DNA of 64,000 nt from Dactylellina haptotyla (taxonomy: Eukaryota; Ascomycota; Orbiliomycetes; Orbiliales; Orbiliaceae). Below are positions 10,052 to 21,682 of the stretch, piece after piece; position 1 is the stretch's first letter, and each line of letters starts with the position of its first letter. Location of the stretch: NCBI GenBank assembly GCA_031310005.1, contig CM062381.1, positions 3,410,001 to 3,474,000 on the forward strand. The letters are read 5' to 3'. Below the pieces are notes generated by a model that did no database searches, was not told the origin of the DNA, and worked only from the letters and a program-made list of their open reading frames with translations. The translations under genes and the position numbers were made by a program.

Positions 10052-12651
10052 GTATCTTTTGTCGTTAATTATAACAACAGAAACAAGATGTTAGTCTGGT
10101 TCTGAGCATCTTCTATTCCAGTACCGGAGATTTCGAATACTACAAGCGTGGTATATCCGCTCAGACTAAAATATATTTTAATACATCGATAATATCCATC
10201 TATGGTGGTTAAATAGACTTTACGACCTGATTGAGCTACTAAGACTACGCAGTGTTAATTTGTAACCAAAAAAGTAGATACCAGCGCGCAGAAAATATTT
10301 ATCAATAAATTTCATAGTGATTGAACAAGTTTAAATGGAGTTGATACCCTAGATTATAAATTATTAATATATTTTCCAGTCTTTTTCTTGTTTGAAGCTG
10401 CGTGAGATGTTGAAACGATTAAATGAACCATTCAATGAGTAGGTCATCCAAACATAGAAACTTTTCTCGATCCTGAAGGTTCTTGAGACCGCCCGGCGGA
10501 GAAAGGCCTTTTTTAGGTAACTAGAGAGGAATGATTAGAAGGGCATACTAAGACTTGTAGCTGAAGTCCCGTGGCCACAGGATGCTTCAGACGTAAATTT
10601 ACTGCTTAATCAAAAGTGTGGCTTAGTGGAACCGACGTTTAGGAAAACCAAAATCCTTGACAGCTAACGTTATTTATTGGCGTATATATTTATCTGTGGC
10701 CAGGCAGCAGGAACTGATAGAAGAATACACTCTGTTGAAATCCAAATATGGGTTTGGCCAACTTAGATATTTAATATTTGATACTTCCACATGTCTTGCT
10801 ACGTAGAGGCCCTGTCGCCCGGGGTTGCCGGGATACCTACCTTGATAAACATGGGTTTTCCCTTACTGGATGGCTCGAAAGCTGGACCTTGGTGGAGCCG
10901 GGATAGTACATTCAGAGAATACGAGACGGGTGGTCGTTGCATATTCTCCAGTGGCCGTCGGACGAACCCGCGTTTCGTGGGCTACTGACAAACCAACTGC
11001 AGAATGAGCTGCCAGTGCCGGCCGGCGGGGCCGTCTAGCGTCTTCTTATGTGTTGTTGTCGGGACTTCCAACGACCAAGCTGATGCACCAGCCTCCAAGC
11101 TCAGAATGCGGATGCAGATTAGGCATCCAACTTCACCGCTTTCAATTCAAATGCAGGATATCACACGAGCTCGGGTGCGTTCCCAAGAATAAGATCGAAA
11201 TCGATCTCGGCCGGTAAGTAAGAGAATCGGATCGGCTTCCAAATATCAGATCTTGAATCCAGCCACAACCTGACGAATGTTTTTCTTTGCATCTGACAGC
11301 AATATATTAATATGAACCATTGATCCAAACGCCGAAACCCTCTATTCCTTTCAAAGGAGTAGCTTTCCTCTCGCGGAAAGGGTGGCATTTCGAGATCGTT
11401 CACTGGCTGAGGCTTTGAGACTCAAAGTGAGTACTTCTATCTGATCTGCTTGCATTGGCAGTAATCATTACATCGCGGCCGTCGGATCATCCAAACTAGA
11501 GGGACGTTTGCCCGTGGAAATGCAACATGTTACCCTCATATGGCACACAAACCGGAACTCGGTTTTGCATCATGGTCGCAGCAGCACGTACGCTATAACC
11601 TGCTGAACATTGCATAGCCGATGGCACTAGTATATGGATTACTGAGCCATGGTACGAGATACCCCACCATTTGCAATATGGACAACATTTTCTTTGACAA
11701 CAAGATTTCATCTGATCATGGCAATTCCAGGGTATCCCGCGTAACTCGGTTCCTAAGCTCTCTCGCTCCCCAAAAATCCAGGTTCAAGGCGGCATCACGA
11801 AGGAAATCGACGGTGATTCCGATCCAACATTGACCGTGTTGTTGGGTGTCGTTTGGAAGAGGGTGGGCCTCCACGTGTGTGTGCGCTCCTTCGGCAGCGA
11901 TTAGACTTCTTCAATACTGGCGATAAGAAATCCATGTCCGGCTGTTTCTATTTACAGTGGCGGGCCCAAGTTAAAGCTCTTTCTCGGGAAGGCGAAGATG
12001 GGCGAGTCTACTCATGCAGCTCCTCCAGGGAATAAAAATTCCCTCCATACAAAACCCACCTTCGCTCATGTTGGGACCCCTGCTCCTGCTGAGTCTCAAA
12101 CTCTCTCTCGATAGGGTATTTAGATGACTGGGGACCGCTGTGGGCAACGGAAAGGAAGTTTGAAGCTCCTTATGTTTTGGCTGGCTTACCTCTCAGTCTG
12201 TTTTTCTTTTTAAGACCGTTTCCCTTGTTTCTCATGTAACATTGACCTTCCCACTCTTCCTTCTAGCTGCCCTTCGTCTCTCTCGGGCTAATTGATCTAA
12301 TTGATCGCCGCAACTTCAATCACCTAAAATATTTCCTCGGGCCCCTATGTCCCCCTAATTCATTTCGCTTGGGGTTTTCTCGATGTGGGTTGAGACTTAG
12401 ACGACTTTTCTTTCCCTTCGACATGCAAATGTTACGAACACTCGAAAATACTCCCGCGAGACCTAGTCTCTACTAATCAGAAAGAAAGCAAGCGTCCGTT
12501 CTGTTGACCTGCCCGAAGTGCGGTGTCCAATGCACTCGAATTGCATTGGCTTCTGTCCTAGTATTTTTCTGGAGCCGCAGGGTGCCACCTGCAGGAACGC
12601 CACCCGAGTAGCGTGTTCAAGGTCCGCTTGGATCAGAGCCCACACTTCAAG
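10052..12651. other. Long intergenic stretch; CT-rich leader near its end
   Basis: About 2.6 kb without a supportable gene. Short open frames (for example 10791-10988 and 11161-11403) show no family features or splice partners. From about 12180 to 12340 the plus strand is rich in CT runs, as is common in long 5' leaders of fungal regulatory or membrane genes, and it probably belongs to the gene at 12652. Confidence 0.4.
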
Positions 12652-14028
12652 ATGCCACGACCTACGCATCGAATATCTGCTTTGCACCCCTTTTCGCACC
12701 AGTCGCGACAATCTCTAGACGACTCTTCTCTGCCGAATGCCCCCCATCCGCCCTCGCCTCCTTCTGATCCTGCTACTACTGCGGCTATCGGCACGAGTTC
12801 TCCCCTCCCCTCGAACTCTCATCGCTACAGCGCAATTCCATTAATATCGAGCGTTGCCGAGCCTGGTCCGAATGAAGAATCTGAATCGTTCTCATACACA
12901 AACAACCTAAACACGGGAGTGTATAACAGTCTCAGTCGTATACCTTCGTACCGACTTCCTTCTCCGGTCTCTCTACCCTCGAGGCATAACAGTCGGATAC
13001 AACGGGACCGTGGCATGAGTGTGAGCCCTGTCAGCTCAATCAGCGCGACAGACGCCCCCATCACAAGTCGATACAGCTACTTAATACAACCAGTGCCTAG
13101 AGCACCCCAAAGTCCTAGCCCTCCCGATATGCCACTACCTCCTCCACCTCCCTCGCAGGACAGCCAGGTCTCACAAGCGCCGCCGACAATGGGAGTTCCG
13201 TTCAACGTAGACTTTCACAACCTCGGCCACCCTTCGCGACCTATAGGCCCATTATTGACGCCTATAAATGAATCGACGCCGAATTTAGCCGGTAGCAGTA
13301 GCCATCAATTGCCCTTGCAAGAGGTGGGACATGTTGTACAAGATCGAGCAGCACCAGCGCCCGTCATAACATACAGCCTGCCGTCGCAACACGCGGTCGT
13401 CAACGCAAACGACGCCATGCCGGCGCCATCACGACCGCGAAATGCTTTCCAGCGGATGAACGACTTTGCAGGACGACAGTTCAGTTCAATACAATCAAGT
13501 CTCTCTAACACACGCAGACCGTCGCGACCGCTTTCGATTTCACAATTCGTCCGAAGACACCGGCCGTTGAGCGCACACCACCCACCGACACCCGCATTAG
13601 CAATCATCGGACTGGTGACCAGCACTCTGGTATTCATCGCTCTCATGACGTTCATATGGGTATCGCCTTTCGCTGGTAACATCGTCGCGGTTGTATACGC
13701 CTTCTCGGTCTTTTCCGCCTGTTTGTACGTTCTCGTTCGATACAACCAAAAGAAAAGAAGGTCGCGGCTAGATGTCGAAAGAGGCGGGTCGCGACTGAGC
13801 CTGTTTGGAAGAAGCGGCGCGGGAAGCAGACTTAGGAATTCCGACGAGGCTGGGGGAGCGCAACCGGAGATGGATATGGTGCAGGAGAGCGAGATCATTG
13901 TCATTCCGCGAATGCCAGTGCATCGGGTTGTCGGTGAGGGAGAAGCTGACCCAGAGCTGCCACCGTACAGCAGAGGCAATGCCGCCGAGATCATGGACAT
14001 CCCGGTGCCGCCTCCGGCGAATGCATAA
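12652..14028 (+). CDS. Disordered two-TM membrane protein with C-terminal PY motif
   Basis: Single exon, 458 aa from the ATG at 12652. The frame stays open upstream to a GTG but has no earlier ATG. The first about 310 residues are low complexity (Ser, Pro, Arg; a PPPPPPS run) and probably cytosolic. Two hydrophobic segments near residues 315-370 (AIIGLVTSTLVFIALMTFIW and NIVAVVYAFSVFSACLYVLV) form a hairpin, followed by a basic KKRRSR stop-transfer and an acidic tail containing LPPYS. PY motifs (PPxY) recruit Rsp5/NEDD4-type ubiquitin ligases or their adaptors, so an adaptor or regulated membrane cargo role is possible. That is inference. I do not recognise the family by name. The long CT-rich leader suggests regulated translation or transcription. 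Confidence 0.75.
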   Translation: MPRPTHRISALHPFSHQSRQSLDDSSLPNAPHPPSPPSDPATTAAIGTSSPLPSNSHRYSAIPLISSVAEPGPNEESESFSYTNNLNTGVYNSLSRIPSYRLPSPVSLPSRHNSRIQRDRGMSVSPVSSISATDAPITSRYSYLIQPVPRAPQSPSPPDMPLPPPPPSQDSQVSQAPPTMGVPFNVDFHNLGHPSRPIGPLLTPINESTPNLAGSSSHQLPLQEVGHVVQDRAAPAPVITYSLPSQHAVVNANDAMPAPSRPRNAFQRMNDFAGRQFSSIQSSLSNTRRPSRPLSISQFVRRHRPLSAHHPPTPALAIIGLVTSTLVFIALMTFIWVSPFAGNIVAVVYAFSVFSACLYVLVRYNQKKRRSRLDVERGGSRLSLFGRSGAGSRLRNSDEAGGAQPEMDMVQESEIIVIPRMPVHRVVGEGEADPELPPYSRGNAAEIMDIPVPPPANA

Positions 14029-15377
14029 AATATTTACATTTTCATCTTTATTTCAAAAAAGGGACACTATAAAGCGGATTTTTGGGGGATACCTATTTAC
14101 TTTGCATATATATCAAACGATACCTTCGTTTTTGGCGTTCTTTTTTCTCTGAATACTTAGCCTTTGTAGAATAATTCCAGCCCTTTGGCATATATTGGAT
14201 TCTTGGTTCAACCGAGAGCAATTTACGACATCAAAATTCATGCATTCCCATCATTATAATTGCCTCATAAAAGAACACACGGTCGCCGCTACGTGCATTC
14301 CAAGCGACCTGTGTAGCTGTTGCGAAGTCGAATCAACGATTCAGCCACAAGTTATGCACGCGTAAAAGATCTCCAAGCGACTTGCAAATTCCGGCGTAGC
14401 TAAAGGGTGCCATACTATATCGGCGTTGACATATAGTATTGCAAATTTAGACCAATGCAGCGTACCTGCTTCTCAATCGATCCCAAAGGCTGCGTTCTAG
14501 CCACAAGCATGTGGGGGCTTTGAGGCTTTCACAGCTGGAAATGCTCCATTTTCGCACAAGCTCGAGAGCTCAACGAGGCGTCGCAAGCCTCTGAATTCAT
14601 GGATTCATTCTTTGCGTCGCGACATCCGATGAGGGGTTAATTCCGGCACTGCGTCTTGCGCTGCAAGATGCACAACTCTGATAGGCCTGTGACGGCGAGG
14701 CAAGTCTACAAGCGGCCTAGTTCTGCATCGCTTAGTTGTTAAAGGTCTGCTCGAACCGATGCATTCAACATGCGGAGCACCAAATGGTGGAGGCTGTGAG
14801 CATGAGCGCTGAAAGCCGAAAGTTAGACTTCTGGAAATCCCAGCAAACTACGCAAGCTGCGCAAGCACCACCAGCTCTGGAATGCTGCGTCGATCCAAGG
14901 GTTTCACGGTTTGTCTGCTCCATATCCTGTTAGCATGACTTTTTCGGAGATAAAAGCTATCATAACTCGAGCTAGTGGCACGGAGCACCCTTGCATTTTG
15001 CATTCGTCGCGAGCATTGGCTGCTAAGAGTTGCGTGTGTCTAGAACACGATGTGCGGTCGACTGGTATGCAACTGGCAACCCCACTTTCCAAGTTTATGG
15101 GCTATGAGCTCATGATATGATAGAACTAGTGCTATCGACTGCAAGAGGGGCGGGCTGTCCGACGCGAGGGGGGGGCTTTTGGGGTCTAAAATCCTGTTCT
15201 CGTGCCCCTCATCGCTGGCAATGCCAAAGGTGGGATGTGTGTATAAAGGGCCCCGCTTTCCCAGGTGATGCTCTGAGATTTCTGAACTCCAAAACATTAA
15301 GCTTTACAGGTACAGACATCTCAGCTCGAGCCACCGTTCTTATATCCAATTCACTCTTCATAATCTGAACCATCGCA
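14029..15377. other. Intergenic, promoter of the small stress-type gene
   Basis: About 1.35 kb with no supported gene. The last 240 bases carry the promoter elements listed separately. Confidence 0.4.
15146..15247 (+). promoter_or_regulatory. TATA box and two STRE-type sites
   Basis: A TATAAA lies at 15242-15247, 131-136 bases before the ATG at 15378. AGGGG (15146-15150) and CCCCT (15205-15209) match the stress-response element core bound by Msn2/4-type factors. The STRE core is only five bases and can occur by chance. The clustering with a TATA box ahead of a small hydrophilic protein gene makes stress induction plausible. Confidence 0.4.
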
Positions 15378-15901
15378 ATGGACTTTCTCAAGGACTTGAC
15401 TGGAGACAAGAAGCAAGAGGGCGGTCAGCCCGGCCAGCCCGGCGAGCAAAAGCAGGGCGGCGGTCTTGGTGGTCTCATGGACCAGGCTGGCAGCTTCCTC
15501 AACAACAAGGCAGGTGGCGGCGCCGAGGGAGAGAAGAAGGAAGACTATCTCGATAAAGGTACCTTCACCACAATCCTGCTCGATTCTATAACACAGTCTT
15601 ATTATCGATTACGTCGTTCATCGTCTCGCGCGTCCCAATATGCATTCTCCCAACCAGCTAACTAACGTGCAACACAACACAGGCGTTGATATGTTCCAGG
15701 AGAGAGTTATGGGGCAGGGACCACAGAACAACGAGTCCGCTGCCGAACAGGCCAAGGACGAGATGATCAGTGATGGTTAGATTCCCCACAACCTCACGTT
15801 AATATTGCGTCTTTTCGGGATACCAGCTAACAGTATACATAGCCATCCGAGACAATTATAAGAAGTTTGCCGGAAAGGACTTCCCTGTCGCAGATAAATA
15901 A
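15378..15901 (+). CDS. Small hydrophilic conserved fungal protein, stress-type
   Basis: Three exons: 15378-15558, 15683-15775 and 15843-15901 (110 aa). Junctions keep phase (K|GVDMF and SD|AIRDN). The N-terminus MDFLKDLTGDK is a short amphipathic helix, followed by a Gly/Gln-rich linker (about residues 12-50). The conserved C-terminal block starts DYLDKGVDMFQERVMGQG and ends RDNYKKFAGKDFPVADK. This layout is shared by small fungal proteins often reported as stress or conidiation induced. Their biochemical role is not established. No signal peptide or Cys is present, so it is cytosolic or nuclear. The TATA/STRE promoter fits strong conditional expression. Confidence 0.8.
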
Positions 15902-17684
15902 GAACTATCCTCTACACATTCGGCACTCTGGATATATGGATATTAATTAGGGAACCTCTCAACATGTGGATGTCTTTCGGTTCCATCATTGTTCTTAATA
16001 ATAATAATGAATTATCCTCCGGGTTTAATTGAGCATTTCGGATAATATCCTATATAATATGGGGCTTTAGTCCACGCAGTTTCAGATCCAGACGAATCGT
16101 GATGAAACCGAGACATTTATCTCGTCTCGACCCGCCCTGTCAATGGCGAAAGAGGCGTTTGCTGGGCTGCAATGGTAATATAAAAGTGATATTTTTATGG
16201 TTTAAGGCGGCACAAATCATGCATGGGAGGGAGTTCAGCAAAACTAGCTGATTGATGACAGAGCCTATGATCCTACGTTTAAACCCTTCTTCGAAGCTTC
16301 TTAATATTGACGACGACTACACAAATTCGAATCGTATTTGAAAAACGCTTTCCACGAAGCTACAGTACTCTTGACGAAATCGACCGATGTAAGGTCTGAC
16401 GCAACTATTATTTTCTCCAAGTTGCTTTCCCCTAAATTTAGCTAAAGTTCATCTAACTTTGATGTATCCGCCGAGCGTGTCTATGAATAACATTTCTACT
16501 TTTATCGGCCGCTTGCATGAGTTTATATTTGTGCGACAGGGCTGCATAGTTGGCGTGAGCTTAGCAAGTGCCGCCACATTTATAGTTCCGAAACCGCGAT
16601 GCACGATCTTTGTAGAAGCGCGCTAACTTCAATTTTGAACCCGACGGTTCAGACCCAGGAGATAATAACCAATCAGAAATTTTCAAATTCTCCATTTTCT
16701 TTCTCGCTCTGTCTCTGGATGATCTACTCTAAATAACTTGCCGAGTTAGAATCATCGCGTCGCAAAAGAAGATTCTAGCAGTGAATCGCGGCGAGCCTGA
16801 ATGTTAGGAAAGGCGAAATCGAATTGTGTCCTCCTGAATATTATATGTGCTAGCCGAAGGGCTACATCAACTGATCAAGGTATTTCGTGATCGGTTGACA
16901 TGCATGTTTACGCTTTTTCTTGAGAACTTTAGACGTGTAAACGTCAAATTACATTCAAGGCGCAAGTTGTCAAGAAATATGTTGATCCCTCAAACTCGTC
17001 ACAACTGGATTTATCGCATGTAGCAATTAATTACACTTGTTTCGGCCTAAAGTGTCGGCAATCTAGTTTGACTGGTAACTAAGTATACAAGTAGCCAAAC
17101 CTTTTTCTGAACATTGTCCAAAAATGGTCCGCATCATTTGGTCATAAGCTCAAATTTTGCCTGCGAGGAAAGACTGGTCACAACAATTGAGTGCTTAGAC
17201 CAAGCCGGCTGCTTGGGGCGAGACAACCAATAGGATGTCTCAAAATGGGTCGCCTGGCGATGAATCAGGATACACCAGGGACAACACATTGTGATTCCAC
17301 ACTCGGTTCGTGGCTGAACTTTGCTGTTAGATCCCAATTGAGCAAGAAGAGATGTCTGAGAAAAGTGCTTTGTGACGTCTCTAGAAAAAAAAAAATTTGT
17401 GATGTTTTATAATTTATGGAGGTACAACTGACAACATGCTTAGGAGAAGCTTTCAATCCCTTTCCACAGTGTCGGCCAGGGTGAGATTAGCTTAGCTGGA
17501 TTGCTGGAAATATATAGTCCGATGGCACGCCAGATCTGCAGAGATCTCGAGAATGCTTTTATTATCAGTCTCTCTTTTCGTCCCATCCAGCGAAGAGTCT
17601 TTTTATAGCTGGATACATATATTTACATAAATATTTCTGAAATTGTCACCGAAGTGAAGTTTTCAACCCCAATTAAGTTTTAGA
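15902..17684. other. Intergenic spacer
   Basis: About 1.8 kb, AT-rich, with no supported gene, tRNA or terminal repeat. Open frames at 17134-17456 overlap on both strands without coding character. Confidence 0.4.
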
Positions 17685-18302
17685 ATGCGGCCAACGACAA
17701 TTCTCCTCACCCTTTCTACTGCTATTACAGTCTCTGCCCAGGACGCCATGAGCGAGACTCGTGAACGTTACTTCTTTAGGATCAACAATCCAACCCCATG
17801 CTCCGATAGTGGTTGCAGAATACCCTGTGGTAACGGCCAGTGTCAATTTGGCCTTACTTGCGGCACCTGGCTCGGCCAGAAAGATACCTGCTGCCGGGCT
17901 AGTCACAACGGCAAAGACCTTGGATGCGAGCCATGGAAAGATGGCCTCGAGAACTTCGACCTCAGAAGCGGTGGTAGCGCAGCTATCAGAACTGCGCAAA
18001 ACGCATACTGCACGGATGATCAGAACTTTCTACTGACCGACCAAACTGACAGCACTCGGAATTATTGCTGCCCATTTGGTCAAGATGCTATCATCTCTGT
18101 CAAGTACGATGACAAAGTAACCAGCACTACTTTGAATGGTGCGAGGTGTATCCCAGCCGTCTCTGGCGCAAGCACTGACTCTGATTCCACAACTGCCACT
18201 GGTACGAGAATCCCTAGCTGGTCTCTTCCAAATACCGCCGGCCAACCCCAGAATATTTTCGTGTTGGCCCCGGTCGCGTTCATGGTCTTCGCTGCATTGT
18301 AA
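17685..18302 (+). CDS. Secreted cysteine-rich protein, probably GPI-anchored
   Basis: Single exon, 205 aa. Signal peptide MRPTTILLTLSTAITVSAQ with a likely cut after about residue 19. The mature part has a dense Cys pattern (CSDSGCRIPCGNGQCQFGLTC, then CC, C, C, CC, C) that suggests four or more disulfides. A Ser/Thr-rich linker (about residues 160-185) precedes a hydrophobic C-terminal tail (NIFVLAPVAFMVFAAL) that ends the protein without charged residues, as expected for a GPI attachment signal. It would sit at the outer membrane face or in the cell wall. I cannot name the family. Small size and Cys content make it an effector or wall-protein candidate, by inference only. Confidence 0.78.
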   Translation: MRPTTILLTLSTAITVSAQDAMSETRERYFFRINNPTPCSDSGCRIPCGNGQCQFGLTCGTWLGQKDTCCRASHNGKDLGCEPWKDGLENFDLRSGGSAAIRTAQNAYCTDDQNFLLTDQTDSTRNYCCPFGQDAIISVKYDDKVTSTTLNGARCIPAVSGASTDSDSTTATGTRIPSWSLPNTAGQPQNIFVLAPVAFMVFAAL

Positions 18303-19564
18303 AGGTGGCTGAGATGAATAGTGCTGGCAAATTATGGAGGCTATTGGAGGCTATTGGAGGCCGAGTTGCATTGGCTATCTATAACAATATACGACATACT
18401 TATGACACATTCTTTTAATGACATTTATTATTGTATATTAGGCGTTTTCTAATGAATCTTTACTTGCGATATTTCTAACCTGTAAGTCAAATAAAGAACT
18501 GGGGTAATGAGGTACAGATTCACGAGCCGTAATTCAAGATCTTATAAGGGAGCTGATCTCCAGATATTCTCGCTCAGGAGTTTCCATGATTTTTGATGGA
18601 TGTATTCAAAATCGAAAATGAGAAAGATGCAGTGGGAGCAGGCTTGTACCTAGAGAGTGGGAGGAGGAAGGTGAAATCACATATCATTCAACATGCAACA
18701 CACTCCGCATTCGCGAATTCGGGTGGTCGCCGGATAGACAACACAAAATATTTGGCTTGTATTGACGCCTAAGTCAGTCCTAGTCTCGTTAGCCAGACAG
18801 GGCAGTTTTGCTGCTGGTCCAGTCAGTCCCTCACGGTACCGCACAATAGCACTGCACCAGGAGTCAATTCGGGGGCAAGTAACTAACTTCGTATGGAGCT
18901 TATTAGCGTGGTGTCGTAGTTTACTGGCTGCTTTTTTACTTTTAAATATCACTTTTGCCAGATTTGGGAACGTAAGGACTGCTAGCTTCAGTTTGAAACA
19001 GTCTAGCACTCCAGACTTGTAACAACACCTGATTGATACATGTACAAGATACCCCAATGGTCCAGATGTTGGTGTGCTGGGTAAGAATTAGGGGTTTACA
19101 GGCTTAAATGTGTCATACTACAGTCCCAAAGTATAACTATTCTCTGTTTTATTGATGCACTTTCCATATCCCTAGAAAATAGTAGGTTGAGACCCTTTAG
19201 CTAGCCGACCCCTGGTATTGCCATGATACAGCCTACCCGAATGGGTCATTTGAAAACGACTGGGGATTAACTAAGGGCTAGTCTAGCAGCCGCAAAGTCA
19301 ACTGTATGATTATATATATTAAATTACATAGAGCCTTACATAGATAAGTACTTTTCAAACCTTTTCAGAGCTTTCACTGAAATATTTTATAGCACCTTCA
19401 GCTCACACCTTAACCTCAATAGCTGGCTATACCGCGGGCGGTGAGGTCCCGCGCCTTCGACTATTTTATATTACGACGCTACGTTATAGTACTAATCACT
19501 AGATTTACAAATTTCACATATTCAATCGCCTCTACGAATTGATCTGATAAAATAAATACCAAAT
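18303..19564. other. Intergenic spacer
   Basis: About 1.26 kb. It begins with a short tandem repeat (listed separately) and ends with an AT-rich promoter ahead of the carboxypeptidase. Nothing else is supported. Confidence 0.4.
18333..18362 (+). repeat. 10-bp minisatellite, about three units
   Basis: The unit CTATTGGAGG repeats about three times just after the stop codon of the Cys-rich protein gene. Short local repeat; no sign of a mobile element. Confidence 0.7.
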
Positions 19565-21463
19565 ATGAAGAAACTTGCGGCATTGCTGTTAGTTGTCTGT
19601 TCTGGCATTGCACTAGGTTTCCCGGTTACAAACGAAACGGAATATAACGCTGAGTCGAATTCAAAGTCCTCAGAAAATATCAAGAGATGGCCAGATGAGT
19701 TTTGGGAGTACCATTTCTCTGGGGAAGAACACCATTCTTATTTAACGAAACGTGATGTCAGCATTGGGAAATGGAAACTGCGCGGGAAAAACGTTGACCA
19801 AGCTGGCCTTGGTATCCGCAACGGCCCTAAACAGTTAAGCGGGTACGTTGACAATGACAGCGAAGACAAACACGTATTCTACTGGTTCATAGAATCAGCT
19901 TCAAATCCGAAGACCGATCCCGTCATAATTTGGTTGAGTGGAGGTCCTGGCGGGAGCTCATCTGGCCCTGCGGTTGGTGGGATTGGACCATATCTTATTG
20001 CCGCCGACGGAAAGCCCGTCCCGTACTCGCACTCCTGGAACAAAAAGGCTTCTATATTATTCATAGATGCACCAGTTAACGCTGGGTATTCATACTCAAA
20101 GCGTCAAGTCATAACCACATTGATGGCGAGCAAGGATCTGTATGCCGCCGCTACATTATTCTTCAAACGATTCCCTCAATACAGTAAGCTGCCGACACAC
20201 GTCTACGGAATATCTTATGGAGGGCATTTCGCACCAGCCCTGGCTAATGAGATTCTCCTGCATAACGACACAAACATCAATCTCCAAGGGCTCATGATTG
20301 CTAATGGGTTGACCGATCCAATGACCCAATACGCTTCATGGCCACGAATGGCATGTGGACAAGGCGGACAGCCGGCTGTATTCAGTGCAAAATACTGCGA
20401 GTACTTGAAGACCAAGGCCCTACCAAAATGTGAAAGTTTGATGTCACTGTGTTATAAAGACCTGAAGCGGACGACATGCGCCGCGGCTGTTCAATATTGT
20501 ATGGGGCAGCTATCTCAAAGCGTCAAAAAGATTGGGGTTGATATCTACGATTTGCGATCGCGTAAAGGAACGAAACTCAGGCCGCGTTCTGATTTTGAGG
20601 GGACTCCTGCAGTAAGCTACCTGAAATCAGCGCGGGTCAAGCGGGCCATTGGGGCAGAAGGCAATTTCCACGGGTGGAGCAACGGAGCCATAACCCAGGC
20701 TTTTTACAATTCGGGGGATGTTGGTATGCCAATTCAGAGAGTTATGCCACATGTGCTTTCCAAGATCCCCGTTTTGGTTTACGCCGGAGATTCGGATTAT
20801 ATTTGCAATTGGTTGGGGATTAAGGACTGGACAGAAGCAGTGCCATGGTCTGGAAAGGCTAATTACAACAAGGCGCGATTGACGCCCTGGGTTGTAAACG
20901 GGAAAACTGTAGGACAGAAAAAAAGCGCCAACGGGTTGACGTTTGTAAGAATGTATAATTCTGGCCATACGACGAATGTAGACCAACCGGCTTTGACTTT
21001 GGAGTTGACAAATAGCTTTTTACGAGCCCCTCGCAGCTTTTCTGGAGCAGTGGGACCCCTCCGTCGGCCTAGTAAGAACAGAGCACAGCGAGGGAGGAAG
21101 ACAGCAAAAACTCACCCGCAAGAGAAGGGCATTTTCAAAGGGCACTCTCAAGAGACAGAAACAATCTTGGACGCTGATTCACCAGAAAGTGTTCCCGAGA
21201 AAGAAGCCACGAGTGCTCCTGAGCCAGAAGCCAAAGTCACAGGCGCTGTTGAGCCAGAAGCCACGAGCGTTCATGAGCCAGAAGCCACGAGCGTTCCTGA
21301 GCCGGAAGCCAAGGCTGTTCCTGAACCGGTTCATGAAGGTAGCAATACTACAGATTCAAGCATTGGTATCGACAAAAATCTTGATGGAGAGGTCCACGAA
21401 CTACTTCGAAATGCGACAGCTAAGCTTGATCCTGAGAAGATGATTTTCGATCCAATGCTGTAA
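19565..21463 (+). CDS. Secreted serine carboxypeptidase (S10) with repetitive C-terminal tail
   Basis: Single exon, 632 aa. Signal peptide MKKLAALLLVVCSGIALG. The alpha/beta-hydrolase carboxypeptidase core spans about residues 100-490. The triad is Ser217 in YGISYGGHFAP, Asp411 in YAGDSDYICNW and His468 in YNSGHTTNVDQP. The oxyanion/substrate loop reads GGPGGSS where most members have GGPGCSS, so the Cys usually paired there is gone. Family enzymes release C-terminal residues in vacuole or outside the cell. After residue 490 comes a basic stretch, then about 60 residues of repeats around PEPEA and VPEPEATS (21180-21330), a low-complexity tail not found in classical CPY. No GPI signal or TM follows. 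Location in wall or medium is inferred. Confidence 0.9.
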   Translation: MKKLAALLLVVCSGIALGFPVTNETEYNAESNSKSSENIKRWPDEFWEYHFSGEEHHSYLTKRDVSIGKWKLRGKNVDQAGLGIRNGPKQLSGYVDNDSEDKHVFYWFIESASNPKTDPVIIWLSGGPGGSSSGPAVGGIGPYLIAADGKPVPYSHSWNKKASILFIDAPVNAGYSYSKRQVITTLMASKDLYAAATLFFKRFPQYSKLPTHVYGISYGGHFAPALANEILLHNDTNINLQGLMIANGLTDPMTQYASWPRMACGQGGQPAVFSAKYCEYLKTKALPKCESLMSLCYKDLKRTTCAAAVQYCMGQLSQSVKKIGVDIYDLRSRKGTKLRPRSDFEGTPAVSYLKSARVKRAIGAEGNFHGWSNGAITQAFYNSGDVGMPIQRVMPHVLSKIPVLVYAGDSDYICNWLGIKDWTEAVPWSGKANYNKARLTPWVVNGKTVGQKKSANGLTFVRMYNSGHTTNVDQPALTLELTNSFLRAPRSFSGAVGPLRRPSKNRAQRGRKTAKTHPQEKGIFKGHSQETETILDADSPESVPEKEATSAPEPEAKVTGAVEPEATSVHEPEATSVPEPEAKAVPEPVHEGSNTTDSSIGIDKNLDGEVHELLRNATAKLDPEKMIFDPML

Positions 21464-21682
21464 TATTCTGAAAGAGTCAAAGACCGGACTATAGTTATGG
21501 GTTTGGTCACTAGGAGTAATTGAACCGTTTATTTCTCATTTATATTTATATAGAATATGTCAATTGTAATCTTGTTAACGGAAATAAGAGAACATGTGAA
21601 AAAATCTCCAAAGAGCTACGCTAGTTTGAATAGTACAAAATAATACGTGGTGGAATATACAACCATGTTATCTCTCGGTTCT

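Noticed and set aside
10052-12651. Possible degraded transposon in the long gaps (also 37969-41298)
   Set aside because: I found no terminal repeats, target duplications or transposase-like reading frames by eye. A repeat search would be needed to revisit this.
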